From: Eustoma russellianum
Lineage: Eukaryota; Streptophyta; Magnoliopsida; Gentianales; Gentianaceae
DNA length: 64,000 nt
Direction: 5' to 3'
Assembly: GCA_036186865.1 (NCBI GenBank)
Contig: AP025067.1
Location: 23,334,980 to 23,398,979 of the forward strand
The notes under the pieces are model-generated. The model worked only from the letters and a program-made list of their open reading frames with translations. It was not told the DNA's origin and made no database searches. Every line of letters starts with the position of its first letter. Within the stretch, counting starts at the first letter, position 1. The translations under genes were made by a program, and so were the position numbers. Shown here one piece after another: positions 34,989 to 46,886 of this stretch.

Positions 34989-35167
34989 GGGTTGGGATGC
35001 TCTTACCCCAACTTTCTTCACTCCCTTTGTGACCACGCGGCACGTGGCAGCATGGGGGATGACGAGGCTAGATGAGGGTCATTCATCTAGCCTCGCCACC
35101 CCCTTGCTGCCACGTGTCGCGCGGTCACGCGTCACCGCACCCCCTTGCGGTGAGGTGATCCTATCCC
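34989..35167. mobile_element. foldback MITE copy E
   Basis: A 179-bp element with 9-bp flanking repeats CAGTTTTGA (34980-34988) and CAGTTTTCA (35168-35176), 8 of 9 identical. Both arms carry CACGTG (gcggcacgtggcagca and tgctgccacgtgtcgc), and the loop side has ggctagatgagggtcattca then tctagcc, a perfect short hairpin. Confidence 0.8.
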
Positions 35168-35347
35168 CAGTTTTCATGGGATGTCTAAGTGTTGTCTGTA
35201 TGACAATAAACATAATCAAGTAAACGAGTTAGAAAAAGAAATTTTGATCATATCATCTTATTGTGTATCACACAGAGAAAGTAGACATATCAGATCTCAA
35301 TCGTTTTTTGACAGTTACCTCATGCCAAAATTTGTAACCTTGGGTGT

Positions 35348-35349
<2 letters not shown>

Positions 35350-35413
<64 letters not shown>

Positions 35414-35445
35414 GTGTATGTATGTATGTATGTATGTGTGTATGT
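35350..35445. repeat. (TA)n and (TATG)n microsatellite
   Basis: A long TA run to about 35407, followed by tatg repeats. Frames across it are low-complexity Ile/Tyr runs and are not genes. Confidence 0.9.
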
Positions 35446-36720
35446 ACGTTGCAACCTAATTCAGAAGGTCTTGACTATTCCTATTTCAAGGAGCTTTGTT
35501 TATTATGTAACATTCTCTTAACGGTTTTCTATGTAGAAAAACAATACTTAATGTCTACATTGACGTTATGTTACATATTTTATTTTCTTTGACCCAGATA
35601 AGGCGAAGGTTGGTTTTTCGATAACCCTTGACATAGTTAAGATTGAACGAAGAGGAAAGTTGCGGGTCTATGGAGACTTTTTTCTAATCCCAATGAAGGA
35701 GGAAAAAACAGATACTGATATAACATTAATCGATGTATTGATCGAGTTAGACTAATCCGACGGATGAATGAAGTGATAAGTAGATTCAGTTTAATTATCT
35801 ATGTATCTTTCAGTTGATTCAATTTCTATTTGATCATTTCTTATCTAACTCACTGATTGAATAAGATTAAGGAGTTCACGTCAAATATGTCTCAACATAA
35901 TTTTGAAATTAACTGTATGATTCAAACTATCACACTGTTTGCATCATTTAATGCAATCTGCTACACATATCATCTTCAATAGGCACAGGACGCACCAATT
36001 ACTTTAAAGCCTAACCTAACTCCACGGCATAGTGATCAAAGCCTTGATTCCATTTTCATTGTTTGCTTCTTTTCAAATAATTGTACCTTTATTTCAAATA
36101 ATGAAAAATCATTTATCGATTGGCGTATCAAAGTTTACTTATTTTTTTAAATAAAATTGGAGAGGAGAATCGAAATCGAGACCCATGAATGAGATAAATG
36201 CTACTCAACCACTAGACCTAAAGGTTTTTCGCAGTTTACTTATTATTTATTAACATCAAAACTTACTTAAATCTCTATTTACACTATAAAGTTTATGTTG
36301 TCTTGGTATGGAATGCAAATTCCAACGTACATATGTTTATCTCGCCCGCCTCCTTATTTTCCCTTTTTTACTTCAAGACTGATGTTTGGATATCATTAAA
36401 ATCATGTTGATTTAAATCAAAAAAAATTATTCACAAAATTTTAAATTAAATTTTCTCTTTCATATTTTTCACCATAGGACGATAACTTTTGTTGTCGTTG
36501 GAATATACTGGATACGGATGATGATGATGCTATTTTTCACCTTAGGAAAAAATAATATTCATGCAAAATATTAACAATATATGTAAATACCAATTAAATT
36601 GAATGAAAGAACATAATAGAAAAATTAAAATGAATATCAAATTAAATATTTTATCTTTTCATATTAGCACCATGGTGTCTAGTCTATCAAATATGATGGC
36701 TTAAAATGAATATAATATAA
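35446..36720. other. intergenic, no gene; small LINE and SINE scraps
   Basis: No gene seen. At about 36170-36240 the minus strand resembles a tRNA-derived SINE head (ggtctagtggttgagtagc, then gggtctcgatttcgattctc). At about 36478-36530 there is a plus-strand 3' tail of the RTE-type LINE (gttgtcgttggaatatactg, then gatgatgatg). Confidence 0.4.
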
Positions 36721-37278
36721 GGGGCGGTTGATTCGTAATTGGGTATCGAAATCAGAATCGGAATGAGTATGACAGTGTATGTGTATGACAATATATGAGT
36801 TCGGACGTAAAAGTTATATTTGTTTAGAATTGAAGTGGAAATGAGTATGATTGCCATTGATGGTGTTTGGAACGTATCGGAATTGAAATGTGTATCGAAG
36901 GTGGACAGCCGTAAAATTGGCTGAAAAATTTGACCAGCCGGAATAGTGACCGGCCGGCAAACGACCGACGATGGCGGCGGACTTTGGCGGATCGGCGGCA
37001 CCTGGCGGTGGCTGACGGAGTTGACTGGCTTGTTTGACCATTGGGGGGTGGGTGGGGACAGCCGATGTGGGTTGAGAGTGGTCAAGCTCATATCCTCCAT
37101 TCGCCTAATATTGAAAAACAAGAGGAACTAGTATATCAAAGAAAACCATATCTATTACCAAATATTACGGTAACAATCCGAAACTCATATCTCTAATTTT
37201 AACAAATAAACAACGTATATGGGTTTGGAGGTCCTCCAAACCTATACCTTTAATGAAGAAACTCCAACCAACACATCC
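36721..37278. mobile_element. non-autonomous PIF/Harbinger-like element
   Basis: The left end GGGGCGGTTGATTCG and the inverted right end GGATGTGTTGGTTGG resemble plant PIF/Harbinger termini, and both sides carry the 3-bp TAA (36718-36720 and 37279-37281). The interior has a GC-rich block at about 36900-37080 with ggcggacttt, gccggccg-like and cggcggcacctggcgg motifs that differs sharply from the AT-rich arms. No transposase is present. The three-base duplication alone is weak evidence. Confidence 0.5.
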
Positions 37279-37281
37279 TAA

Positions 37282-37939
37282 CGTATATCATTCGAATCAG
37301 GATCACAACCATCTCTCAAATGACCCGATCCTTTTTCCCCCTTTTTGAGCTGTAGAGACTACTATGAAAATCCACTGAATAACATTAAAGGAAAGTAATT
37401 ATTTAATGTACTTTTCCAACATTTGATTCCCTTCCATATGTTTCTTCCAAAGCAAACAGAATTTAAATTTGCTTTCCTCTCCCCTAAAAAATTGTAATTA
37501 TTTGCCCCCTTTTTTGTAAGTTTTCCAGAAAACTGAAAAAAAAATACAGTTAACCATATATGAGAGAAAAAACAGAAGAAATATAGTAACGAAAGGCGTC
37601 AATTCATGTAACCACCGGATATGGTAATGAGAATAAACAATTCCAATCCTTTTCTTATAATATTTTTAAAAAAATAAACAAGCTGGAGCATGTGAACAAA
37701 ACAAGTAGCCGTTTGTCAGAAATAGCTGCTGTAGGGTAAGGATGTAGGAATATCCCCACTCCACCTTTACTTTTGGAATAAATAAAAAAAAATTCTCTCG
37801 TGGAAGTCTCCAGTGTACTGTCTCTGTTTATAAATGTGAGTACACAAATCAATCAACCACATTCATAATATTCTAATTGCAGCAACAGCTATCGATAGAG
37901 TTTGATTAAAGTAAACGTCAGATAAACAATATTTTTATC
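37282..37939. other. intergenic, no gene; decayed LINE tail at the end
   Basis: No gene. The last part (37860-37940) matches in reverse the 3' untranslated region of the RTE-type LINE (cataatattctaattgcagc, then gataaacaatatttttatct) and passes into the plus-strand LINE body. Confidence 0.4.
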
Positions 37940-38727
37940 TCAAAAGATAGAAACGAACAGGGTAGAGATCTGTTAGACCTAGCAGTGACCCATAACCTAG
38001 GCATTATAAACTCATTTTTAAGAAAAAAGAACACATTTGATCACGTTTAGCAGCGGAGGACGTAACACGCAGATCGACTATTTTCTGATGAGGCATGAAG
38101 ATCGACGGTTGTGGAGGGACGACAAGGTTATACCAGGAGAGACAGCGATGACGCAACACCGTTTATTAGTGGTAGTTATAGCATTGAGCCAAAAGCTGAG
38201 TAAGGGGTTGGAAAATTCCCACCTAGGATTCGATGGGGAAGTTTGAAAGACGAAAAAATTAATATATTCAGAGACAAGGTCATCTCCGCGAAACTAGATT
38301 ATCTTGGTGATGACACAAATCAGATGTGGGAGGCTATATCGAACACTATTACTCACGCAGCGAGAGAAACGCTTGGGTTAACAACAGAAAGGGCGTCCGT
38401 ACATAAAGAGACGTGGTGGTGGAACGAGGATGTGTAACAAAAAAAACAGACAAACAAAAGATTTTTAGAGAGCTGTTAAGCTGCACAAATAGGGAAGAGA
38501 AAGTGAGATTGAAGGAGAATTACAAAATCGTCAGGAAGGAGGCGAAGAAGGCAGTGACAGAGGCAAAGACTGCAACGTATAAAAGGATGTATGAAAGACT
38601 AGAAACAAAAGATGGAGAGCACGATATGTTCAAGATTGCCAAAGCTAAGGACTGAAAGAGGCAGGACCTAGGAGGCGGGAAGTTTATAAAATGAGAAGAT
38701 AGACATGTGTTAGTCGAAGCACAAGAC
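37940..38727 (+). pseudogene. RTE-type LINE, endonuclease end and linker (host LINE, part 1)
   Basis: The plus-strand LINE begins within the endonuclease domain; ITFSSGGRNTQIDYFLMR carries the DYFL region that ends an EEP endonuclease. A linker follows with ETWWWNEDVQ-type sequence and a basic Lys/Glu-rich stretch (ENYKIVRKEAKKAVTEAK). Reading is interrupted by stops at about 38245, 38437 and 38655. It is cut at about 38727 by the (cat)n tail of a minus-strand LINE. The missing 5' part is not present on the left. Confidence 0.75.
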
Positions 38728-41636
38728 ATCATCATCATCATCATCCGTACCCAGTATATCCCAACGACAGCAAAGGCTATCGCTAGGGTCTGGGAGGGTA
38801 AGTGGTAGGCAAACAATACCTCTGTCCCAAGGGATAGAGAATTTGCTTCCAGTAAGACCCCCGGCTCTATATGTACCTGCCCAAATGACATAATAATAGA
38901 GATATGATGTGCTAGTGTGTTAGTGAGGGAATTCAGGAAATGCAAAGAATAGTCTTTCGATATTAAAATACACATAACGTGTATATATACATGTAATACA
39001 AAACAACGGTAAAACATAAACAAACAAGTGCAAAATCAACCTAAAATGTAGATAGTGTCTACGCCTATCTATGTCCCTAAATATACTCTAAAATGTCCCT
39101 ATACATGACTTATACCTCGTTAACCTTAATCTTATGTCTCCATGAACTCCTATCCTGGACCATGTTCTCAGAGAGGTGCAAATCTAGTAGGTCGTGCCTA
39201 ATCTGCTTATTCCAAGTCAGTTTGGGCCTGCCTTTACTCATGTTCCCCTCTATAATGAGGCTTTCAATTTCTCTGACTGACGCCGTTGTCTGTCTCCACT
39301 TGATATGCTCAAACCATCTCATTCTTCCCTCCCTTATCTTATCTGCTATACTAGTCACGTCTAACCTTTTTCGAAACACCTCGTTTCTGATTCGGTCTAG
39401 CCTTGTATGCCCACACATCCATCTCAACATCTTCATCTATGTCACTTCCATCTTCTGCAATTGTGACCTCTTGCTGGTCCAGCAGTCTGTCCCATATAGC
39501 ATTGCCGGTCGCACTGCCACCCTATAAAATTTTCTCTCTAATTTAGTTGGAAAATTCTTGTCACATAGTACCCCTGAAGCCGCCCTCCATCTACACCAGC
39601 CTGCTTGAACTAGATGTGCTACATCACTATCTATGTCTCCATTCTGCTGCACAAATGATCCTAGGTACTTAAACTTACTTACCTGTGGTACCACTTGACC
39701 ATCGATGGTGAGCTGGATATTCTCACTGTCGACTATGCCGCGGAAGTCGCATTGCATATACTCGGTCTTAGAACGGCTAATCCTTAAGCCTTTTCTCTCT
39801 AAAACACCTCTCCACTACTCTAGTCTTATACTCAGGGTATGTCTATTCTCTGCGACTAATACAATATCGTCAGCAAAAAGCATACACCACGGAACTGCCT
39901 CCTGTATCGGCTTTGACAACTCATCAAGGACAACTGCAAAAAGAAATGGACTCAACGCGGACCCTTGATGGAGGCCTATCTCCACCGAAAAGAAGTCTGT
40001 ATTCCCTACAGACGTAAGAACGGTTGTTTTTGTCCTAGTATACATATCTCTAATTATGTATATATACTTCATAGGGATCCCTCTTGCATCCAGACTATTC
40101 CAGATCAGGCTATGTGACACACTATCATACGCATTTTCAAGATCAATGAAAACATATGTAAATCGTGTTTCTTCTCCCTATACTTCTCCATTAATCTCCT
40201 GAGAATGTGTCTTCGTTCACTGTAACCTGAATTTCTCTCCTAATTCTAGTGTCGATTACTCTCTCCCATAACTTCATGGTATGGCTTAGCAATTTAATCC
40301 CTCTATAGTTCCTACAACACTGTGCATCTCCTTTGTTCTTATATAGGGGGACCACGACACTCTTTCTCCACTCATCTAGCATCTTTTCTGTTTTGTAAAT
40401 ACGGTTGAACATAGTAGTTAGCCACTGAACCCCTTCCTCTCCTAAATACTTTCACGCCTCAATGGGTATGTTATTTAGGCCGATCGCTTTAGCTCTTCCC
40501 ATCTTTTTTAGCACTCTCATCACCTTTTCTTGTGTGATGTTCTGACGGTCAAAGTTATTATGTAGTTGTTGTTGGTTAGTGATGCTTTTTTGTTCTTCGT
40601 AGTCGACACTACCACTGTTGAAAAGATTGTAAAAGTATGTTTGTCGTTTCAACTTGATGTCTTGTGCTTTGACTAACACATGTCCATCTTCTCCTTTTAT
40701 AAACTTCCCGCCTTCTAGTTCCTGCCTCTTTCGATACATAGCTTTGGCAATCTTGAACATATCATGCTCGTCGTCTTTTATTTCTAGTCTTTCATACGTC
40801 CTTTTATAAGCCGCAGTCTTTGCCTCTGTCACTGCCTTCTTCGCCTCCTTCCTGGCGATTTTGTAATTCTCCATCAATCTCACTTTCTCTTCCCCATTTG
40901 TGCAGCTTAACAGCTCTCTAAAAATCCTTTATTTGTCTTTTATTTTTTGTTGCACATCTTCGTTCCACCACCACACCTCTTTATGTACGGACGTTTATCC
41001 TGTTGTTACCCCAAGCGTTTCTTTCGCCGTGTGAGTAATAATAGTCGATATAGCCTCCACATCTGATTTGTGTCATCACTCAGACGATCTAGTTTGGCGG
41101 TGATGACCTTGTCTCTGAATATATTAATTTTTTCATCTTTCAAACTTCCCCATCGAATCCTGGGTGGGAATTTTCCAATCCCCTTACTCAGATTTTGGCT
41201 CAATGCTATAACTACCACTAATAAACAGTGTTGCGTAACCGTTGTCTCCCCTGGTATACCTTGCCGTCCCTCCACAACCGTCGGTCTTCATGCCTCATCA
41301 GAAAATAGTCGATCTACGTGTTACGTCCTCCGCTGCTAAAAGTGATCAAATGTGATTCTTTTTTCTTAAAAAACAAGTTTATAATGCCTAGGTCATGGGC
41401 CATTGCTAGGTCTAGTACATCTCTACCCTGTTCGTTTCTATCTCCATAACCAAACCCATCATGTGCCGACTAAAAACCATCACTATCCTTTCCAATGTGT
41501 CCATTAAAATCACATCCGATACAAATTCGTTCCTCCCTAGGTATTGATTTTAACACTACATCTAAGCAATTCCAAAACACTTTCTTCTCCTGTTCTTCTA
41601 GTCCCATTTGGGGTGCGTAGGTGTAAATCACTGCCA
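38728..41636 (-). mobile_element. RTE-type LINE copy inserted in antisense
   Basis: A 2.9-kb copy whose 3' tail (a gatgatgat run on the minus strand) abuts the plus-strand LINE at 38727. Reading the minus strand it has an endonuclease part with AVIYTYAPQ and GCDFNGHIG (41640-41470), a linker, the reverse transcriptase and the C-terminal GRPKLTWNKQIRHDLLDL segment (about 39250-39180). Several stops and frameshifts interrupt it. It is 5'-truncated within the endonuclease at about 41636. The shared cacaag on both sides (38720 and 41631) may be a short duplication. Confidence 0.75.
39110..40412 (-). pseudogene. LINE reverse transcriptase and C-terminus (minus copy)
   Basis: From 40412 downward: DEWRKSVVVPLYKNKGD and NYRGIKLLSHTMKLWERVI (fingers), then a break near 40190; LIWNSLDARGIPMKYI, GLHQGSALSPFLFAVVLDEL and the catalytic CMLFADDIVLV (40120-39815); then SKFKYLGSFVQQNGDID, GWCRWRAASGVLCD and YGTDCWTSKRSQLQKME (39757-39437); and RMRWFEHIKWRQ to the end. 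All landmark blocks of the RTE-clade reverse transcriptase are present, with FADD intact, but split over at least four frames. Confidence 0.75.
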
Positions 41637-41658
41637 CAAGGAGAGGCGATGAAAGCAC
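40452..41658 (-). pseudogene. LINE endonuclease end and linker (minus copy)
   Basis: Pieces at 41658-41470 (endonuclease, CIGCDFNGHIGKDSDGF), 41275-41006 (GETTVTQHCLLVVVIALSQ) and 40883-40452 (basic linker, then KLKRQTYFYNLFNSG and VLKKMGRAKAIGLNNIP). The last piece gives the sequence that is missing from the interrupted plus-strand LINE. Confidence 0.7.
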
Positions 41659-42587
41659 TGAAAAAGATGGGAAGAGCTAAAGCGATCGACCTAGATAACA
41701 TACCCATTGAGGTGTGGAAGTATTTGCGAAAGGAAGGGGTTCAGTGGATGACTACTCTGTTCAACCATATTTACGAAACAGGAAAGATGCCAGATGAGTG
41801 GAGAAAGAGTGTCGTGATCCCCCTATATAAGAACAAAGGAGACGTACAGTGTTGTGGGAACTATAGAGAAATTAAGTTGCTAAGTCATACCATGAAGCTA
41901 TGGGAGAGAGTAATCGACACTAGAATTAGGAGAGAAACTCAGGTTACAGTGAACCAATTTAGTTTTATGCCGGAAAGGTCAACTACAGAAGCAATACACA
42001 TTCTCAGGAGATTAATGGAGAAGTATAAGGAGAAGAAGCGCGATTTACATATGATTTTCATAGATTGTGAAAAAGCGTATGATAGTGTGCCTCGTAGCCT
42101 GATCTAAGATAATCTGGAGGCAAGCGGGATCCCTATGAAGTATATAGATATAATTAGAGATATGTATGCTCGGACGAAAACAACCGTTTGTATGTCTATG
42201 GGGAATACTGACTTCTTTCCGATGGAGGTAGGCCTACATCAAGGGTCTGCGTTGAGCCCATTTCTTTTTGCAGTTGTCCTTGACGAGTTGTCAAAGCCGA
42301 TACAAGATGCAGTTTCATGGTGTATGCTTTTTGTTGACGATATTGTATTAGTAGTAGAGAGTAGACACACCCTGAGTATGAAACTAGAATAGTGGAGAAG
42401 TGTTTTAAAGAGAAAAGGCTTAAAGATTAGTCGTTCTAAGACCGAGAATCTGCACTGCGACTTCAGCGGCGTATCCGACAGTGAGAATAGCTAGTTCACC
42501 ATCGATGGTCAAGTGGTACCACATGTAAGTAAGTTTAAGTAGCTAGGATCAGTTGTGCAGCAGAATGGAGATATATATAGTGACGTA
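41637..42587 (+). pseudogene. RTE-type LINE reverse transcriptase (host LINE, part 2)
   Basis: The plus-strand LINE resumes at EAMKALKKMGRAKAIDLDNI and runs through DEWRKSVVIPLYKNKGD, FSFMPERSTTEAIHILRRL, MIFIDCEKAYDSVPR, GLHQGSALSPFLFAVVLDEL and CMLFVDDIVLV, where the first residue of the usual FADD is kept but Ala is replaced by Val. Stop codons occur at about 42105, 42390, 42492 and 42539. At 42587 it is cut by the copia LTR. About 45 codons before the start of this part are absent compared with the minus copy. Confidence 0.75.
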
Positions 42588-45502
42588 TGTTGGACCGTGC
42601 ACCTGCAACAAACACCACTAGAGGGGGTGAATAGTGATTAGAGGAAATTACACTACAACCCTTTGTAAAAATCCACTTTAAAAACAGAATCTAAGACCAC
42701 CTCTAATTCAAAACCCGTTTTTGAAAAATTCAAAAATAAATGTACACAACTCCAAAAATTATGAAACTCTCCAGAATTTAACTTAAATATGTTAATAAGA
42801 CTCTGTCCAAAAATCAGACAAAAATAAGATCGTTGGCCCTTCAAAAAAAATAAAAAGATTCAGATAGTCAATCTGGACAGAATTGGACAGAATGTTGATG
42901 ATTTTGAAAAACGTGTTTCTCTTTAAATACTCAACCAAAAAGGTTGATCTTTATATCAAAACACTCCTTAGGATGTGTAGATGATATTTCCAAAAGGCCT
43001 TGACCTTAAATAATTCTTGAATAATACAGAATTCAAGTTTTCTCAAAACTGGTTAGATTGCATCCAGATTGGAGCAGTTATCTTTCAAAGACCGAAAGAC
43101 TAACTTTTCCTTGCTCAAATCAAGTGATTCTTATTCCAAATGAAAGCTAACAGTTTGAAGTATAACTCCACTAAAAATTACGAATTTTGAAAGTGTTTAG
43201 CTATTTTTTCAAATCGTGAGAAATTGTGTGAAAAATGCAGTATAACGGGCAGAATGCAGAAATGAAGAAACAAGACAAGAACACCGAGAATTTATCCTGG
43301 TTCGGTCAATGTGACCTACTCCAGTCTCAAGGAACACCTTTTCTTGGATTTCACTATAAAATGAATCACTTTACAACAAGAACCAAGCTTGATCCTTGGG
43401 TTATACACCAACCCTATTCAAGACTTGGATGAACACCTTCTAAGCAACACTTAGTTGCAACACCTCTACCACCTATTGATGTAGCCTTATAGAAATGGCT
43501 AATCAATATAACAAATGAAGCTCAAGAGGCTTGTAGCTCAACAAATACAACAAGAACACCTTTGCTACAAAGAATGGAACAAGAACAACAACAAGAAGAT
43601 GATAGCTAGACAATTCAACAAATGCTTTTAAGTGAGCTTCAAGTGTGTTTTATCTTCTTCACCATTGCCTCCTATTTATAGTGGGAAGTGAGCCTTGGAG
43701 ATAAGATTGCACATGTGTCACCATGTTCATCATCAAGTCCAAGTGTCTTCGCAACATTGGTTGGCCTTGTACACTTGGCAAAATAAGACAACATAATTAG
43801 TTCACCTTGGCATGACTTTGTTGGCCGAAATTTAGCTCCAAAAATGACTTGGAATTATCTTGAAAATGTGAAGATAATATGGTCATAACAACTCCATCAT
43901 CTTCTCAAATCCTTGGCAAGATAATAGGCATGTGAGAATAGACACATTCAAACTCAAAAATCAGCTCCAAGATGCCTTAGTAGCCGTTGGCTACTTCTTT
44001 GAATTTTCCAAAAAAAAATCTTGATTATCCTTTTTAAAATGAAGATAATAAGAGAGGATAATACCATCAAAATACCCTCAACTCCAAGCACAAGAATAGG
44101 ACACGTGAAGACTACTTTTTGACTCAAAAATTCTGCCAAGAATACCAAGTAGCCGTTGGCTACACTTTTTAAAATATCCTAGTTGGCAATTTTTGTCAAC
44201 TAGCTCCTTTTTATTGGTCCACTTGTCACCAACTCATAAAATATATACACCATCATATCAACCTGATTATACACATTTTTTTAGCATATATATATGTATA
44301 TCAACTCAGATTTTTGAAGAAGAAATCACCGAATAATAATTGACAAGATTATGTCAATATATAGTACCAAAATTCCAACTATTTCTTCTTAAATGTCGTG
44401 AACATTTCTACACCTTTGACACCATAAAATTCTCTGTATAATGATGATAAATATGTTCGCATAACATATATAAGAGGGTCTTCAAGAAAAAATAGAATGT
44501 GACATCTCAAATCGTCACATATCCTGCTATAGTCAATAATATCATCATGTGAGAGAATAAGATAAAGAATCACCATATAATCTTCAAGATAATAATAGCT
44601 CAATTCCAGAATGAAGATAATAATATGCTCAAGAAATTCCTTGAGTAAAAACACCAAAATACTCTTGGGGGTAAAATGACCAAAATACACCTGGTATGTG
44701 AAAACTCCAGAAATGACCCGGATGGTCAGAAATAACTATGATATCACCTTTGTCATGATAAATAGTATAAGAATACATCATTGGAATATTTTCACCATGT
44801 GATGTTCCTACAAGACTCAAAATTCTAATTTTGCCCTTTTTGGTAAATTGTAGAAACTTCCAAGTCACGTTAGTTCACAATACATTTAAAATCATCAAAA
44901 ACACATAAGATTCACATAATAAACATGTATAAATCATATACAAATGAAAAAAACCACTTTATCACTTTTAGAAAATTATTTCTAAAAATCCTAGACATCG
45001 ATTGATCGAAGTACCTCAGCTTCAGAGATCGATGTATCACCGTAAGTTTCAGAATTTGTTCTTGACCTACATCGATCGATTGAAGTGAGGGTTCGATGTA
45101 CATCGATCGATCGATGTGTCTCAGGTTTAGAGATCGATGTCTCACCGTAAGGTCTTGAACTTTTACTGCCTTACATGGATCAATCGATGTGAGAGATCTA
45201 TGTACATAGATCGGTCGATGTGCAACAACCTGAGAGATCGATGTCAACTTTTTCAACTTTTTCAACTTTTAAACACATATAACATCATGTATGATATTTT
45301 TATGTATTCACCACTTAAAATCATGACTTTGGTTGGTTGAATAATGGTGGTTGAATAATATGCTAAGTTTCAATTGGTATATGTTGAGCATAGGTTAAGG
45401 GGGAGAGTATAATTTGAGGGGGAGCATATGAATATATGAGAGTTGAAACTTTAAAAACAATGTGAAAACAATTGGTGTTTATTGCAGGTGCACGGTCCAA
45501 CA
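42588..45502 (-). repeat. LTR of the Sirevirus-like element, apparently inverted relative to gag
   Basis: The 2,915-bp LTR has terminal inverted repeats of about 30 bp (TGTTGGACCGTGCACCTGCA at the left, its complement at the right). Motifs that close the LTR of the plus-strand element at 4600-5355 lie here at the left end in reverse: gaatttatcctggttcggtc (about 43288), ggagtaggtc reversed and ctagagggggtgaatag (42620). A TATA box on the minus strand (ctataaatagg, about 43671-43681) points away from gag. So this LTR reads leftward, although the primer site and gag read rightward. Confidence 0.65.
45027..45250. repeat. 105-bp tandem repeat with atcgatcgat palindromes in the LTR
   Basis: Units start at gatcgatgt at 45027, 45132 and 45236 (the third is partial). 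Each holds caccgtaag and a palindromic core such as acatcgatcgatcgatgt. If the LTR reads on the minus strand, this lies in U3 upstream of the TATA box, where repeated elements often act as enhancers; that role is inference. Confidence 0.7.
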
Positions 45503-45504
45503 AT

Positions 45505-45516
45505 TGGTATCAGAGC
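45505..45516 (+). other. tRNA-Met primer binding site
   Basis: TGGTATCAGAGC, complementary to the 3' end of plant initiator tRNA-Met, begins two bases after the LTR end (45502). This is the usual spacing for Ty1/copia elements and fixes the internal right border of the 5' LTR. Confidence 0.9.
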
Positions 45517-45624
45517 GAGGTCTACACCACTCAAAGAAGCAAGATTTAACAACGTACGAACAACACAAGGTCAAGAAACAATAGTTCAAAATATCCTGCT
45601 AGCCTCAGTTCAAAGGTATTTATA

Positions 45625-46869
45625 ATGGCAATAGTTTCTCACAAAGGTGAGTTGGAAGGTATGTCCACACAACGTCCTCCTCTTTTCGATGGTAATAATT
45701 TTGTTCATTGGAAACTAAGGATGAGGCTATTCTTAATGGCTATAGACATTGATTTATGGCCTATAGTTGAAGATGAGCCGTACATTCCAATTAAAGTTGT
45801 ACAAGTTAGTGGAGTCACACAAGAGGTTGAGAAATATAAAAGTGAATGGTCATCGGAAGATAAAAAGAAAATGTCAATGAATGCTAAAGCTATGCAATTA
45901 CTCTTGAATGGATTTACGACTTCTGAAGCAGGATATGTTTTAAATTGCACAAGTGCACATGACATGTGGAAATCACTTGTATTAAAGCATGAAGGTACAA
46001 GCGGTGTAAAAGAATCAAAAATAAACATGCTTATGACTGAATTAGAATCTTTCAAAATGTTGCCGAATGAATCCATAACATATATGGATTTGAGAATTCC
46101 TAACATTTTCAATGCTCTTGAAGCTTTAGACAAATCATTCATGAACAATGAAAAGGTTCAAAAGGTGTTGCGAAGCCTTCTTGCTGAATGGGATCCAAAG
46201 GTCACGACAATTGAAGAGACGAAATCGATCACAAAAATGGACGAATCGATAGGCTCACTCAGAGTATACGAGGTAAAATTAAATCAGCGAAAGTCTGAAT
46301 CGTCTAAGTCATCCGATAAGTCAATAGCTTTCAAAACAACTGAAACACACGCTAGTAATGATGATACTCACAGTGATGATGAGTTAGACGATGACTTGAT
46401 ATTAATAGCAAGAAAACTTAGAAAGTTTTTCAAACGTCCAAGTAGGAATAGACAACGTTCTTCTTCTTCTTCTCAACCTAAGAAAAATAACTCTAACAAC
46501 AAATGGTATAATAAAGAGTTAAAGTGCTACGAATGCGGTCAAAAAGAACATATTCCATATGATTGTCCAACAAAGAAAAATAATAATAGTAACAACAATA
46601 ATAAACAAGCCAAGGACAAGGAGGCACAAAAGACAAAGGAGTCTAAGTCAAGGAAAGGCAAACGAGCAATGAAGATGAGCACTTGGAACGACTCATCCGA
46701 TTCAAAATCTGACACTGAGGAAGCTCAAGTCTGCTTCGTACCAAATGAGGTAAGCTCTTCATATGATAGTGATTCTGAAAATGAAATGACATTTGATGAA
46801 ATGTATGAAGAATTTTTAAAAATGCATGCTCACTGTAAGAGGCTCTCTAAAGAAAAAAGAAGAAACTAA
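45625..46869 (+). pseudogene. copia gag (nucleocapsid) N-terminal part
   Basis: A 414-codon open frame starts MAIVSHKGELEGMSTQRPPL and has the FDGNNFVHWKLRMRLFL motif of plant copia gag (UBN2-type). An acidic region and then a CCHC zinc knuckle follow (CYECGQKEHIPYDC, near 46527-46568). The C-terminal part is Lys/Asn/Ser-rich. The protein would form the virus-like particle and bind element RNA. The start codon lies 123 bp past the LTR. A one-base shift at the end moves a coiled-coil extension into another frame. Confidence 0.8.
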
Positions 46870-46886
46870 TTGAAGAAAATGACAAG

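Noticed and set aside
36687..37121. Open frame of 144 codons on the minus strand and overlapping frames
   Set aside because: It lies in an apparent PIF/Harbinger-like element and is biased by the GC-rich insert; no domain is recognised.
45705..46148. Minus-strand frame of 147 codons
   Set aside because: It is the antisense shadow of copia gag.
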